A stretch of 64,000 nucleotides of DNA from Dyadobacter alkalitolerans DSM 23607 (GCF_000428845.1 NZ_AUAS01000016.1:1-64000), one strand, 5' to 3'. Counted from the first letter of the stretch, positions 1-8,858 are shown. Notes: generated from the sequence alone by a model not told the origin. Numbers and translations are program-made.

Positions 1-270
1 AATCATAGGATTAAAACTGGCATCCCGGTCGCGGGGCATTCTTATTTCTGACTCGCCATAGCTGGTTTTAACCCTCTTTTTTCCATAGCCATTGCGGGAG
101 TTATTATTGAGCGACTGTTCATGCTTGTCATACCCCAAGTGCCCATCCAGCTCGCCTTCCAGCATCTTCTCAATGCCCCGCTTCTGCAACTGGCCAAGAA
201 AGTCATTGAGCGTATCGCGGCTCTTGAACTGCTTTAAAAAATCATCAGTCAACAAATCTTCTGGTCTCAT
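1..270 (-). CDS. IS256 (mutator) family transposase, N-terminal part, cut by window edge
   Basis: Reads leftwards off the window edge; the 90 visible residues start at the ATG at 270. The order of motifs GHLGYDKHE, NSRNGYGKK and PRDRDASFNP is the N-terminal hallmark of mutator-type (IS256 family) transposases, which move the element by a DDE reaction. The catalytic residues lie beyond the edge, so activity cannot be judged. The reading frame is clean over the part seen. The element end appears to lie at about 349, only about 15 bases from the stop codon of the neighbouring ATPase gene, so this copy inserted right behind that gene. Confidence 0.85.
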   Translation of the reverse strand, partial: MRPEDLLTDDFLKQFKSRDTLNDFLGQLQKRGIEKMLEGELDGHLGYDKHEQSLNNNSRNGYGKKRVKTSYGESEIRMPRDRDASFNPMI

Positions 271-294
271 AAAATGTGTTTTGTTAAAAGTAAA

Positions 295-349
295 AAATCG
301 GAGTTACAAACCCCGATTTAAACTTTACACAGATTTTGAAATAGTGTCC
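295..349 (-). repeat. Probable terminal end of the IS256-type element with hairpin
   Basis: The segment from about 322 to 349 (minus strand, beginning GGACACTATTTCAAAATC) has the look of an IS256-type terminal inverted repeat, lying upstream of the transposase start. A perfect 7-bp inverted repeat, AAATCGG at 295-301 with CCGATTT at 313-319, sits between it and the start codon; such hairpins can limit read-through into a transposase gene. The partner end is outside the window, so the repeat cannot be confirmed here. Confidence 0.45.
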
Positions 350-363
350 TATAAATAGCGCGA

Positions 364-1585
364 TTATTGGTCATCAAATACCTCGTAAGATTCGAAAACC
401 AAGTTAAGGGACGTAACATAATCTACGAATCTGTCTTTTATCGCTTTATTTAGATCTCGCATATTATCATATTTTGTAACATTTATTGTTCCAACAATCT
501 CATTTCTAACTGAGTCTGATAACTCTGTATCAAACTTAGAGTTATAGTTGGATATAATACTGGCGACCCTAAAATCCACAAACTTCATCTTATCTTCTGT
601 ATATAGCGTAGTAAATAGACCCTTATAATCGAAGCGTGAACGTAGTTCCGGAGATATTACATGTTTAAAATCGTCCTTATTGATGTTGGATGTAAAGACA
701 ATTATGAAACCGTCCAAATCAATTTCATCTGCCATTGAGCTTACCATTTTTCCGTTTTCTAAAACATCTAGGAAATAGTTAAATAACGTAGAATTTGATT
801 TTTCAAATTCATCAATCAAAATTAATCCAGTGTCAGATTGTTTTACTCGCAAAAATATCTCGCCTTCCTCGCTTCCTATTATAGCCACGTGGACTACCAA
901 TTAGTGAATTTAGCGAATTATCACTACTATAATTACCGAAGTTAATTTTAGCTAATTTGCTTTTTCCTCCAAGACTTTTGTGAATTGCCCGTGCCACTTC
1001 TGTCTTTCCTACACCAGATTCGCCCATTAGAAAAAGCGACAATATCTTGTGTTCACCTAACTTATTAAAGATCCTGAAATTTGTGATCAAATCTTTAAAT
1101 TCGTCCTTGAATTTGTCATGCCCATATAATTCATTACTAAATCTTTCTAAGAATCTCATGATCTGATCATCACAGAGATCCACCACCCGAGTATGACCGG
1201 ATTTCGAATCAGCATTGACCTTTACATTGTCATCTGAACTAATCATTTCGGTTCCTCGCTCCAACACTATGTCACCAAATGAGGCGAAGCAATATCGCAA
1301 CTCAAAGACGAGCAAGTCACGTTTAGATTCATCCGCAATGAACGTAACATCTTCGTCAAAGCGGTTAATAAAAAGCTCTCCATTGTATTGAATGTCGGCA
1401 CCAAGTGTCGTAATGGCACTTATATCTACTATGTATGCGTAAGCATCTAATTCATTCGCACTCGACGTACCCCTTAAAAACTCAGATATAGTAATAATCG
1501 TGTATCCTCTGGCCTCCTGTTGCTGACGATATAGCTCAAAATTGGACCGATTAAAAAAAAGCAATTCACGGCTGGTCGGGTTCAT
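364..1585 (-). pseudogene. AAA ATPase resembling the ClpA/ClpB second domain, single-base frameshift
   Basis: Two overlapping frames form one protein of about 405 residues. Residues 1-160 match nothing I recognise. From about 165 a ClpA/B D2-like AAA module follows: Walker A GESGVGKTE, then LIGSPRGY, and, after a shift of frame, GSEEGE, Walker B LILIDEFEKS, sensor 1 FTSN, arginine finger PELRSRFD and sensor 2 region MRDLNKAI. The frame breaks near 879-882; removing one A on the coding strand restores G-Y-I-G-S. The first frame starts at ATG 1585. It may be a real inactivating mutation or a sequencing error. The role is unknown: Clp-like AAA proteins unfold or remodel proteins, but the N-terminal part that would choose the substrate is unfamiliar. 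Confidence 0.75.
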
Positions 1586-1682
1586 CTTTATCAGAATTAG
1601 GAAGTTTAACCATCTGCACTATACCAACTAGACGTCAATATCTCTCTTTAGCAAGTTCTTTTGCTAAAATTAATCTATCTTC

Positions 1683-1702
1683 GTGTACACAAATTCGTAC
1701 AC
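1683..1702 (+). promoter_or_regulatory. Probable operator of the YefM/YoeB pair
   Basis: GTGTAC at 1683-1688 and GTACAC at 1697-1702 form a perfect 6-bp inverted repeat with an 8-base spacer, ending two bases before the antitoxin ATG. The first arm contains TGTACA and the second CGTACA. TGTACA is the core recognised by YefM-type repressors at their own operators, so autoregulation is likely. A second inverted repeat, TTAGCAA/TTGCTAA, lies at 1648-1667, and TATCTTCG at 1676-1683 is one base from the Bacteroidota -7 element TAnnTTTG. Confidence 0.6.
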
Positions 1703-1704
1703 CC

Positions 1705-1965
1705 ATGAGAATCATAACAGCCAGGGAGTTTCGGGGGAAGCAGAAGGATTATTTAGATCTTGCAGAGAAAGAACGGGTGATTATTCACCGGGGAAAGAAT
1801 AAGAAGTCAGTTTTACTCACGCCAATTGATGAAAGTACTGAAACTGATGTCTTTTTTTCGGACCCGCAAGTGTTAAATGCCATTAAAGAAGGTATTGAGG
1901 ACGTGAAGGCTGGAAGAGTGACTTCCATTCGCGACCTTAAAAACATATGGGCAGATATTCTGTAA
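1705..1965 (+). CDS. yefM: YefM/Phd-type antitoxin
   Basis: An 86-residue protein of the Phd/YefM fold: the N-terminal part (MRIITAREFRGKQKDYLD, then VIIHRGKNKKSVLL) is the DNA-binding dimer module, and the C-terminal tail is the part expected to wrap and neutralise the toxin. The gene overlaps the downstream toxin gene by 19 bases, the usual coupled arrangement that keeps antitoxin in excess. A TGTACA-containing palindrome just upstream suggests autorepression by the antitoxin or the complex. Family call is firm; the exact symbol follows from the partner being YoeB-like. Confidence 0.85.
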   Translation: MRIITAREFRGKQKDYLDLAEKERVIIHRGKNKKSVLLTPIDESTETDVFFSDPQVLNAIKEGIEDVKAGRVTSIRDLKNIWADIL

Positions 1966-2228
1966 CCTTCTCCGACAGAGCAAAAAAAGACCTTTCATTT
2001 TTACATAAATCCGGCGGCAAGTCACTCGTAAAACGCATCGAGCGCATTTTCGAAGAGCTTGGCGAAAATCCTTACAGCGGAATCGGCAAGCCTGAGCAAC
2101 TCAAAAATAATCTTTCCGGACTATGGTCGCGGCGCATTGATAAGAAGCATCGCCTTGTTTACCAGATCATTGAAGAAACTGTTACTGTCTTTGTAATTGC
2201 TGCGCAAGGACATTACGACGATAAGTAG
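1947..2228 (+). CDS. yoeB: Txe/YoeB family mRNA interferase toxin
   Basis: A 93-residue RelE-superfamily toxin of the Txe/YoeB branch, which cleaves mRNA on the ribosome. Diagnostic stretches are NPYSGIGKPEQLK, LSGLWSRRI and KKHRLVY, plus QGHYDD near the C-terminus; the Glu of PEQLK, the Arg residues of SRRI/HRLVY and the final His-Tyr correspond to the catalytic set known in E. coli YoeB. Length and frame are intact, so the module looks functional. The ATG at 1947 lies inside the antitoxin gene, so translation is probably coupled. It sits among other accessory genes. Confidence 0.88.
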   Translation: MGRYSVTFSDRAKKDLSFLHKSGGKSLVKRIERIFEELGENPYSGIGKPEQLKNNLSGLWSRRIDKKHRLVYQIIEETVTVFVIAAQGHYDDK

Positions 2229-2340
2229 CTGGGATATTGAATCACCCCACCCTAACCCCAATCAACTCCACCCCCAGAACCTCCTCAATCCGCACAATCG
2301 ACCTTGATAGTCTGTAATAATGACCTTAGTTACGTCTTAA

Positions 2341-4137
2341 TCAATAGTGAGAAAATGGCCGGATTGCGATAGGCAACGAAATCATAATAGACGTTCCTTT
2401 GCCGGCTTCGCTTTGCCACATGACGTGACCGCCGAGGTAGGCAATGCGGGATTTAATGTTAGCCATACCACTTCCGGTTGATAGCAGATTATCGAAATCA
2501 GCTCCCAGGCCATCGTCATCTACACTAATGAGGGTTGTTTCTTCATTGACCATCAGCTGGACCGTCACCACCTGGGCGTGTGCGTGTTTCAGAGCGTTAT
2601 TGAGCAACTCTTGCACGACCCGGTAAATCATCACGGCAGCTTCATCCCCCAAAGGTGGCATTTCGCCATAATGGTCTAAAATCAGGTTCGTTTGATTAAC
2701 CAGATTCAGTTTTTGGACCAGATCTTCCAGCGCCGGAACCAGGCCAAATGTGGACAGCGCATACGGGCGCAGATCGTTTGAGATCAGCCGGGTTTCAGCG
2801 CATGCTTCATCCAGAAACTGGTTCAACGGTTCTTTGACGGTTGAAGGCAATTCTTCCTGATGCGCTTCAATGAATAGTTTAATTCGGGACAGTTGAATTC
2901 CCAGACCATCGTGTAGATCACGAGCAATCCGACTCCGTTCGCCTTCTTGACCTTCGATCATGGCACGTAGCGATTTAAGCTCCAATTGCCGAATCTGTTG
3001 CTGGGCGATGACCGTGTGTTGATGATCAATCAATTTTTGCTGACGTCTTAGATACGCAAGTGTAAATACGCCTATGATACTGATTATAAAGCCAATAAAT
3101 AGCGCAGAATTCAATACATTCTGATTGCGACTTTTTTCTTCAACCAGTTGTTTTTCAACTGCCAGCGTTTTGATCTGACTATCCAGTTCCTGCAAACGAA
3201 TACTTTTTGTTTGTTCGGATGCGTAAAACTGGACTGTAAAATCGAGCGTTTTTAACGACCAATCGTATGCATTTTTATAGTCGCCCAGACGGGAATAGCT
3301 ATCTGCCGTGTGCCGCGATAATTCCCGCATCATGCCCAGACTATTTTCAGCCTTCGATAAGTTGTAGCTCTTCTGGTAGGCTTCAATAGCCGCCAGACTA
3401 TGATCTTTAAACTGCTCAACCAGGCCCAGGTACAAGTGATTTAAGGCAATTAACCAGTTGACTTTTAATCGGTTTGATATGATCAGACTTCGGCTTGCAA
3501 AATAGTGTGCAGAATCCGGCTGCTTGGCGCGAGAGTATGTATTAGCCAGCAGACTTAGCGCATACGCCTGAGAATAGGGTTGGTTGTACTTTACGCTAAG
3601 CCGCTCGGTTTCGCGCAGGTGTGTTTTCAAACCGGGCGGCATTGGTTCTACATGTTGCGCAATATTGTGCAAACCCAATCGAGATTCGATGACTTTGGGC
3701 ATGTTATGGGTTCGCTCAAAATATTGCTGGGCTTTTTTGAGATATTGTTCGGCGTAAGCATGCATGAAGTAATCCTGGGTGTAGTAGTCCCCTATTACCA
3801 GATACTGATTAAAATATCCGAGCGAGTCGCCCATCAGGCTATAGTATTTCAAACTACTAAAGTAGGAGTCCATCGTGTATTTGTTGTATCCGTACTGCCG
3901 ATGGTATAGTCTACCCAGGGAATCGTAAGCCTTTGCAGCCTGGCTGTAATGCTTGTCCTGTACTAACATTTCAATCTGTCTTTTTAAGCTATCAACAGAC
4001 GTCGTGTCCGTTACCGCCTTGACGGATTGAAACCCGCCTGTTAGTATAACTACGAAAAGGAAAATGATCCGCCAACCAGACCGGGGAGAACAGCATTTCA
4101 TGAGCATTACCTGTAATGACAAAATAGAACTAATCAA
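2341..4137 (-). CDS. Sensor histidine kinase, NarX/DesK-type, with N-terminal TPR-like repeats
   Basis: A 598-residue membrane kinase. An N-terminal hydrophobic signal (FLFVVILTGG) leads to an exported helical repeat region of TPR character (about 50-330), one membrane helix (about 345-365, ALFIGFIISIIGVFTLAYL), a coiled stretch, then the HisKA_3 box ERSRIARDLHDG with the phosphoacceptor His near residue 410, and a HATPase domain with ELLNNALKHA (N box) and DDDGLGAD (G1 box). This kinase type pairs with LuxR-type regulators; the neighbouring regulator gene ends 8 bases inside this gene and belongs to the same operon. The start may instead be ATG 4101, nearer the signal sequence. The signal sensed is unknown. 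Confidence 0.88.
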   Translation of the reverse strand: MISSILSLQVMLMKCCSPRSGWRIIFLFVVILTGGFQSVKAVTDTTSVDSLKRQIEMLVQDKHYSQAAKAYDSLGRLYHRQYGYNKYTMDSYFSSLKYYSLMGDSLGYFNQYLVIGDYYTQDYFMHAYAEQYLKKAQQYFERTHNMPKVIESRLGLHNIAQHVEPMPPGLKTHLRETERLSVKYNQPYSQAYALSLLANTYSRAKQPDSAHYFASRSLIISNRLKVNWLIALNHLYLGLVEQFKDHSLAAIEAYQKSYNLSKAENSLGMMRELSRHTADSYSRLGDYKNAYDWSLKTLDFTVQFYASEQTKSIRLQELDSQIKTLAVEKQLVEEKSRNQNVLNSALFIGFIISIIGVFTLAYLRRQQKLIDHQHTVIAQQQIRQLELKSLRAMIEGQEGERSRIARDLHDGLGIQLSRIKLFIEAHQEELPSTVKEPLNQFLDEACAETRLISNDLRPYALSTFGLVPALEDLVQKLNLVNQTNLILDHYGEMPPLGDEAAVMIYRVVQELLNNALKHAHAQVVTVQLMVNEETTLISVDDDGLGADFDNLLSTGSGMANIKSRIAYLGGHVMWQSEAGKGTSIMISLPIAIRPFSHY

Positions 4138-4776
4138 TCATTTGCATCTCCATAGCCGTCTTTATCAGCAGGGCTGTGTTAGGAACACCGAACTTCATCA
4201 GTAAACTGGATCGGTGAAATTCAATTGCTTTGGCGCTCACAAATAACTGAGTGGCCATCTGCTGCGTTGTTAATCCCTGCGCTATGCGGGTCAGCACTTC
4301 TGATTCGCGAGGGCTTAGGTGTGGTTTTGCGGCGATGCCGGCCGTTGACCTTCTGGTCTTGGGGCTATCGTTCAGCAGAATTTGCGTGATTGATTCATTA
4401 AAATATTGCTTCTCATGGTGGACCGCCTGGATGGCCTGTAGCAACTCCGTTTTTGTAGTATTCTTCAACAAATAGCCTTTGGCCCCTTTTTTCACGACCG
4501 TTTAATGAGACTAGCGTCGTCGTGCATAGTTAATGCTACCACTTTCGTTTCCGGGTACGTACGGCATATATACTCACAAAGCCCAAGGCCGTCTTCAATG
4601 TAGGGAAACGAAATATCAAGCAATACGACATCGATCGCGGTCTGGCTTAATCGCTCAATAACTGACTGCACCGTGTAGCAGCGCTCATTCACTCCAATAT
4701 CCAGTGATCCTGAAATAAGCGACTCGATGCCTTCAACAAAGACATTATGGTCGTCGGCGATGAGGACTCGTATCAT
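4130..4776 (-). pseudogene. LuxR/NarL-type response regulator, single-base frameshift
   Basis: Partner of the adjoining kinase. The receiver domain shows IADDH (acidic pocket), VVLLDISFP (phosphoacceptor Asp near residue 54) and, after the break, GAKGYLLKN with the conserved Lys. The C-terminal GerE helix-turn-helix reads LSPRESEVLTRIAQGL and later FVSAKAIEFHRSSLL. The frame is lost at about 4495-4500: the first frame runs SLIKRS-stop while the family pattern SLIKR-VVKKGAKG needs one more G at the CGG/GTC junction. So one base is missing, by mutation or by sequencing error. If real, the kinase has lost its output. Confidence 0.82.
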
Positions 4777-5207
4777 TTATATGTTTTCAGTATAAACTTA
4801 TATCTATCCATCGAAAGTACGACGAATCAGCCGTGAACATAAATCAAACAGTTCCCATCTTGCAAATCTTAGGCCTTTCCGACTTGTAAATTCAAACGAA
4901 GGACAATTATCGTCAATGGAAGATGATGCTATTGTAATCTTGATGATAGCGGTCGCTTAGCTTGACAGCATATGCGTTTTTCTTAGAGCATTGTGGTCAA
5001 GTAAATGACACACAAAACTTGACATTCATTTCTCAGTTTCCTATGAGCCACATTTCCATCAAGGGTATTTGCCTTTGTTTAAAAACAGGATCTAATACTT
5101 ATAATTTCACTTTAAACCATCTAAGTAAGCTATTCTTCGCTTTCAATCAGCTATATTTGTGATACAATAGTATTAATTATTAAGTTATAAAGGCAATAAG
5201 TACTATA
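4777..5207. other. Intergenic region with probable hipBA promoter
   Basis: No convincing gene is seen in these 431 bases; a 66-codon open frame at 4962-5162 has no family features. TATATTTG at 5152-5159 matches the Bacteroidota -7 element TAnnTTTG and would start transcription about 40 bases before hipB. Between it and the hipB ATG lies an imperfect inverted repeat, ATAGTATT at 5167-5174 and AGTACTAT at 5199-5206 (7 of 8 pairs), a candidate HipB operator. Confidence 0.4.
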
Positions 5208-5513
5208 ATGATATCACTTATATCGCCATCAAAGGCGCTTCATAAACTTGCAGAAAATGTGAGATCCAGGCGCCTAAGTGCAGGTCTTACTCAGGAAGGT
5301 CTTGCCGAGCGTTCAGGCGTTGCACTACCAACTCTAAGAAAATTTGAGCAGAAAGGGATCATCTCTTTAGAGTCATTTCTTAGACTCCTTTTGGTTGTAG
5401 GCGGCATCGACGAAGTGATTGAGGCTATCAAGCCTGTAAAACCAACTTTCTCTTCAATCGATGAAGTGTTGAAGGAAGAGACTTCAATCCGTAAACGAGG
5501 TCGTCGCAAATGA
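5208..5513 (+). CDS. hipB: HipB-like XRE family antitoxin/repressor
   Basis: A 101-residue Cro/C1-type helix-turn-helix protein. The DNA-binding domain spans about residues 12-65, with SAGLTQEGLAERSGV as the two central helices and LRKFEQKGIISLESFLRLL following. The basic tail KRGRRK is typical of HipB-like partners. Its stop overlaps the hipA start in ATGA, so both are made from one mRNA and coupled. HipB proteins repress their own operon and restrain HipA. The palindrome directly upstream of the ATG is a candidate operator. Confidence 0.85.
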   Translation: MISLISPSKALHKLAENVRSRRLSAGLTQEGLAERSGVALPTLRKFEQKGIISLESFLRLLLVVGGIDEVIEAIKPVKPTFSSIDEVLKEETSIRKRGRRK

Positions 5514-6736
5514 AACGACTTATCACAGAACTCAAAGTAAGATTGGATTTCGGCAGCGAAATTCTACCGGTTGGGCGTTTTGCGATTCGCGACCACACCA
5601 TTTATTTTGAATACGAGGCCTCATTCATTCAAAGAGGGTTGGAGATTTCACCATTACGATTGCCTCTCAAAACAGGCGTTACCGCTTTTGAAACAAGACC
5701 TTTCGAAGGATTGGCGGGTGTTTTCAGCGATAGCCTGCCCGACGGTTGGGGTCGTTTATTATTTGACCGCCTTTTGCGTTCTCGAAACATATTGCCGTCC
5801 GATATTACTCCACTGGATCGTTTGGCGCATGTGGGGTTTCACGGAATGGGAGCCTTAGTATATGAACCGGACTATAGTCTGTCTGATATAGAAGATGACT
5901 TTATTAATCTGGATCAACTTGCTCAGCAAGCCGGTGAAGTTCTTACGGGAAGTTCAGAAGAGATCATTCAGGAGCTACTTTCTTTAAATGGATCATCTGC
6001 CGGGGCAAGACCCAAAGCGCTCATAGGGGTTGATGAGACCCGTCAGAATATAACCCATGGTGCAAAGCAACTCGCCGATGGATTTGAGCCCTGGCTGATC
6101 AAGTTCCCGAATTCTCAGGACGGACTTGATTCCGGCGCAATTGAATACGTTTATGCTCTGATGGCAAAAGAGGCAGGCGTTGTAATGTCAGAAGCTCATT
6201 TATTTGCAGCTAGCACAGGATGCGGATATTTTGCGGAAAAACGCTTTGACCGGGATGGTACAAAACGATACCACATGCATACGGTAAGCGGGTTATTGCA
6301 TAGTGATTTCCGGACACCATCATTAGATTATGAAGATTTACTGACACTGACTGGTCAGCTTACGAAAGACATCCGGGAAGTTGAGAAAATGTATAGACTG
6401 GCTGTATTCAATGTCCTGGCACATAACCGGGATGACCATGGTAAAAACTTCAGTTTTCTAATGGATGATAAAGGGGAATGGAAGTTATCGCCAGCTTATG
6501 ATCTGACGTTTTCTAATGGCCCAGGGGGAGAACAAAGCACAATGGTAATGGGAGAGGGAAGAAATCCCAGCGACAAGCAGCTTATAAAGCTTGGGCTTGA
6601 AGCGGGTCTGTCCAAAGCTCTTGTAGATGAAAGTATTGCACAAACAAAGGCTGCTTTAGGGCAGTGGAAGACTTTGGCAAAAGAATACCGTATAAGTCAG
6701 ACAAATATAGATTTGATAAATAAAAGGCTGGCATGA
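5510..6736 (+). CDS. hipA: HipA-type serine/threonine kinase toxin
   Basis: A 408-residue protein of near-standard HipA length. The N-terminal subdomain (about 1-110) includes FEGLAGVFSDSLPDGWG, the family signature; the C-terminal kinase lobe has KFPNS, the catalytic AHNRDDHGKNFSF with the base Asp, and SPAYDLTFS with the metal-binding Asp. E. coli HipA phosphorylates GltX and induces dormancy; the target here is unknown. ATGA overlap with hipB defines a two-gene operon. All key residues are present, so it is probably active. Relics of an integrase lie just downstream, which suggests arrival on a mobile element. Confidence 0.88.
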   Translation: MKRLITELKVRLDFGSEILPVGRFAIRDHTIYFEYEASFIQRGLEISPLRLPLKTGVTAFETRPFEGLAGVFSDSLPDGWGRLLFDRLLRSRNILPSDITPLDRLAHVGFHGMGALVYEPDYSLSDIEDDFINLDQLAQQAGEVLTGSSEEIIQELLSLNGSSAGARPKALIGVDETRQNITHGAKQLADGFEPWLIKFPNSQDGLDSGAIEYVYALMAKEAGVVMSEAHLFAASTGCGYFAEKRFDRDGTKRYHMHTVSGLLHSDFRTPSLDYEDLLTLTGQLTKDIREVEKMYRLAVFNVLAHNRDDHGKNFSFLMDDKGEWKLSPAYDLTFSNGPGGEQSTMVMGEGRNPSDKQLIKLGLEAGLSKALVDESIAQTKAALGQWKTLAKEYRISQTNIDLINKRLA

Positions 6737-6813
6737 AATGGATGGTATATCCATTTCATGCCGATATTAACGTACTCACGTTCGAGAAGCCCATACTCTT
6801 CCATTTCAATTCG

Positions 6814-6960
6814 CTACAACAGGCTATCTAAATAGTCATAGTGTTGCATTATGACCTTACGTTTAGGTAAAAACTTGGCACGGTCATAAGCACGGTCAGT
6901 AGTGCTTTTAGGTGCATGTGCCAGTTGCCTGTCAGCAATTTCATGTAAATAGCTAAAGGG
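6814..6960 (-). pseudogene. P4-type integrase, C-terminal relic
   Basis: The last about 45 residues of a tyrosine recombinase remain: HEIADRQLAHAPKS, then DRAYDRAKFLPKRK and QHYDYLDSLL before the stop. This matches the end of P4-like integrases (RQLAHxxxxxxxxAYxRAxxLxxRxxxMxxWADYLD), but the catalytic tyrosine region and everything before it are missing. The upstream sequence does not continue the frame meaningfully. It marks an old integration event next to hipBA. Confidence 0.65.
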
Positions 6961-7083
6961 AAGGAAAACCAAGGTGCCCAAGAGTACTGAAAAATCACCC
7001 AATTAATTTCGGACTTTTGGATAGACAAAATCTATCTGACGCATTCTCATCAGGTATTTATTTGCATCAAGTTCGCAGTTGAT

Positions 7084-7440
7084 ATTCTTAGCCGCCTAAA
7101 TGGCGACGCCCCTGTTTGAAAGGCTGATAATTGATGATATCTAAAAACTGGTCAAAGAACCGGTCTGTAAAGACACAGAGATAGCCGGGGTGCCGCTCAT
7201 TTTGCGGCTCAAACAGATAAACCATATTAGGTCGGAAAAACAGAATCCCACGGTTCAATTTTAGTATTTTTCAGCGTAATAAACACGGCCACGACCATGA
7301 TGAATGCTTATCTCGGAAATGCCTTTCCTATTATAGGGTAGTAGTTAAAACGCTGATCGCCTGCTGGCACGCGGATCACCTTTAAAGCACCGTCTATTAA
7401 CTGTTTTTCCAGAGCTTGGATCCTTTCATAATGTACTAGT
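7084..7440 (-). pseudogene. AraC-type regulator, degraded N-terminal ligand domain
   Basis: Broken frames in one direction give consecutive pieces of an AraC-family N-terminal cupin-like domain: ERIQALEKQLIDGALKVIRV, then GDQRFNYYPIIGK, a shift, HHGRGRVYYAEKY, a stop, and ILFFRPNMVYLFEPQ with HPGYLCVFTDRFFDQFL. The last piece resembles the 'FRPGQVHxLxP...GYxLLFTExFL' part of these regulators in Bacteroidota. At least two frame changes and a stop are needed, and no helix-turn-helix half follows. A dead gene. Confidence 0.55.
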
Positions 7441-7469
7441 CAATTAGGGACAGTACAGGAATCCCTGAT

Positions 7470-8471
7470 TTAAAAGTCAATTATCTCAACGTCTAATGTC
7501 TTTAGTAGCGCCGTTCCATACACCGAACCAGGCGATTGAAAGCCAACTTTATAAAAGCCGTTCACTACCCGCGAGACAATATCGACCGCTGACTTGACGG
7601 TGGGCATATAACCGGCAGGCATAATTGCCATGGATCTTACCAGCAACCCATTTGCGCCCATCACTTCTGCAAGGATTTTGCTCTGCGGCAGATTCTCGCC
7701 GGCAGCCTTTTGACTGACTTCCTTTATAGTATCTGACGGCCCTGTACTGGCGGGTAAAGCCATCTGAAAGTACTCTTCTATATTAATGATCCCCGTTGAC
7801 CGGTAACACAGCACTACACCTCCTAATGGTGTGGGCAGGCACTCTTCAGGGCCATCTCCAAAATCAAATTCGGCAGTACCAGCCTGTGATAACTGCTGAA
7901 CCAGCCCATTCCTTCTTACCAGTACCCCCGCATTAATTATGTTAGCACTGCTGGCGATTGAACCAGGCGTAAAACCACCGCTGTATTTGAAAGCGGCACG
8001 CAGGAAAATGGGATCCTTAATCCGACCGGCTGTATGTAAGACAAGAGGATCATAGGTAGCAAAGAGCCCCGCCCCCGAGAGGATCATAATACCCGCAGTC
8101 GTTGCTTCTGAACCTTTGGATTCGGCCAGCCTGTAAATGTCAATCTCGGCAGTAATGTCAACATAATGTACTTTGTGACTTATACAAGCCTGCATGGCCA
8201 GCTGCGCCGTTTCGCTGAAAGGCCCCGCAACATTGAGCAAGCAAGTTTTACCTAAAAGGGCTTTTTCCCAGCCCGATTTATCATCTACTGAAAAAACATG
8301 GTACGGCACATTTAATTCCAGAGACAATGCTAGAAGTTTGTCCCTGTCTCTGCCTGCAATTTCAAAATTCAAGCCGCGCCTGACGGCCTGGTAACATATC
8401 ATTGTTCCGGTATACCCCGTTGCGCCGTAAATGAGCAGTTTTGCGCCTGCGACTTCGTTTGATAGTTCCAT
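7470..8471 (-). CDS. Saccharopine dehydrogenase-like NAD(P)-binding oxidoreductase
   Basis: A 333-residue protein with an N-terminal Rossmann domain: LLIYGATGYTGTMICYQA (GxxGxxG type) and AGRDRDKL after strand two, as in saccharopine dehydrogenase-like and trans-acting enoyl reductase proteins. LLNVAGPFSETAQLAMQAC and HYVDITAE are further conserved parts. The substrate cannot be told. It is the last gene of a leftward series with a MazG-like gene (1-base gap), an NTF2-like gene and two short-chain dehydrogenases, so a joint role in modifying a small organic compound is likely. Confidence 0.78.
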   Translation of the reverse strand: MELSNEVAGAKLLIYGATGYTGTMICYQAVRRGLNFEIAGRDRDKLLALSLELNVPYHVFSVDDKSGWEKALLGKTCLLNVAGPFSETAQLAMQACISHKVHYVDITAEIDIYRLAESKGSEATTAGIMILSGAGLFATYDPLVLHTAGRIKDPIFLRAAFKYSGGFTPGSIASSANIINAGVLVRRNGLVQQLSQAGTAEFDFGDGPEECLPTPLGGVVLCYRSTGIINIEEYFQMALPASTGPSDTIKEVSQKAAGENLPQSKILAEVMGANGLLVRSMAIMPAGYMPTVKSAVDIVSRVVNGFYKVGFQSPGSVYGTALLKTLDVEIIDF

Positions 8472-8472
8472 A

Positions 8473-8799
8473 TCATTTTTTTAAAAGTTTTTCGGTACTG
8501 GATAGAAAGTCATCCAGTGATGTTTTAATATCAATATTCATGCGGTCAGCCAGGATAATCAACCACCAGATGCTTTCACCTAATTTGTGTGAGAGTTCAT
8601 TTTCCGGCCTATCGCCTTTAGGCCAGCGTCCTTGCTGGGCCATCGTTAACCTGCCAACAAGCCCGGCATCCGTCAGAAATGCCAGCGCATCTTCTTCAAC
8701 CGACCACTCGCTACCATGGTGTTCGAGTTCTAATTTGTGGTATAATTTCCTGATAACGAGTGAACGGGTTACCACATCGCTAAGATTTGAATCTTTCAT
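8473..8799 (-). CDS. MazG-like nucleotide pyrophosphohydrolase family protein
   Basis: A 108-residue helical protein: SEWSVEEDALAFLTDAGLV followed by NELSHKLGESIWWLIILADR resembles the MazG/dUTPase-like fold, in which Glu and Asp pairs on two helices bind magnesium for NTP pyrophosphate hydrolysis. The gene stops one base before the next start, so the two are co-transcribed. Single-domain MazG-like proteins vary in substrate and this one cannot be assigned further. Confidence 0.7.
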   Translation of the reverse strand: MKDSNLSDVVTRSLVIRKLYHKLELEHHGSEWSVEEDALAFLTDAGLVGRLTMAQQGRWPKGDRPENELSHKLGESIWWLIILADRMNIDIKTSLDDFLSSTEKLLKK

Positions 8800-8858
8800 A
8801 GCCTTAGTTTAATATTAACTTACAGTACAATGGCGGCTATGCATACTGCCCCCCCTAT

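Noticed and set aside
4962-5162. 66-codon frame upstream of hipB
   Set aside because: No motif, no good start region, and it ends over the hipBA promoter element.
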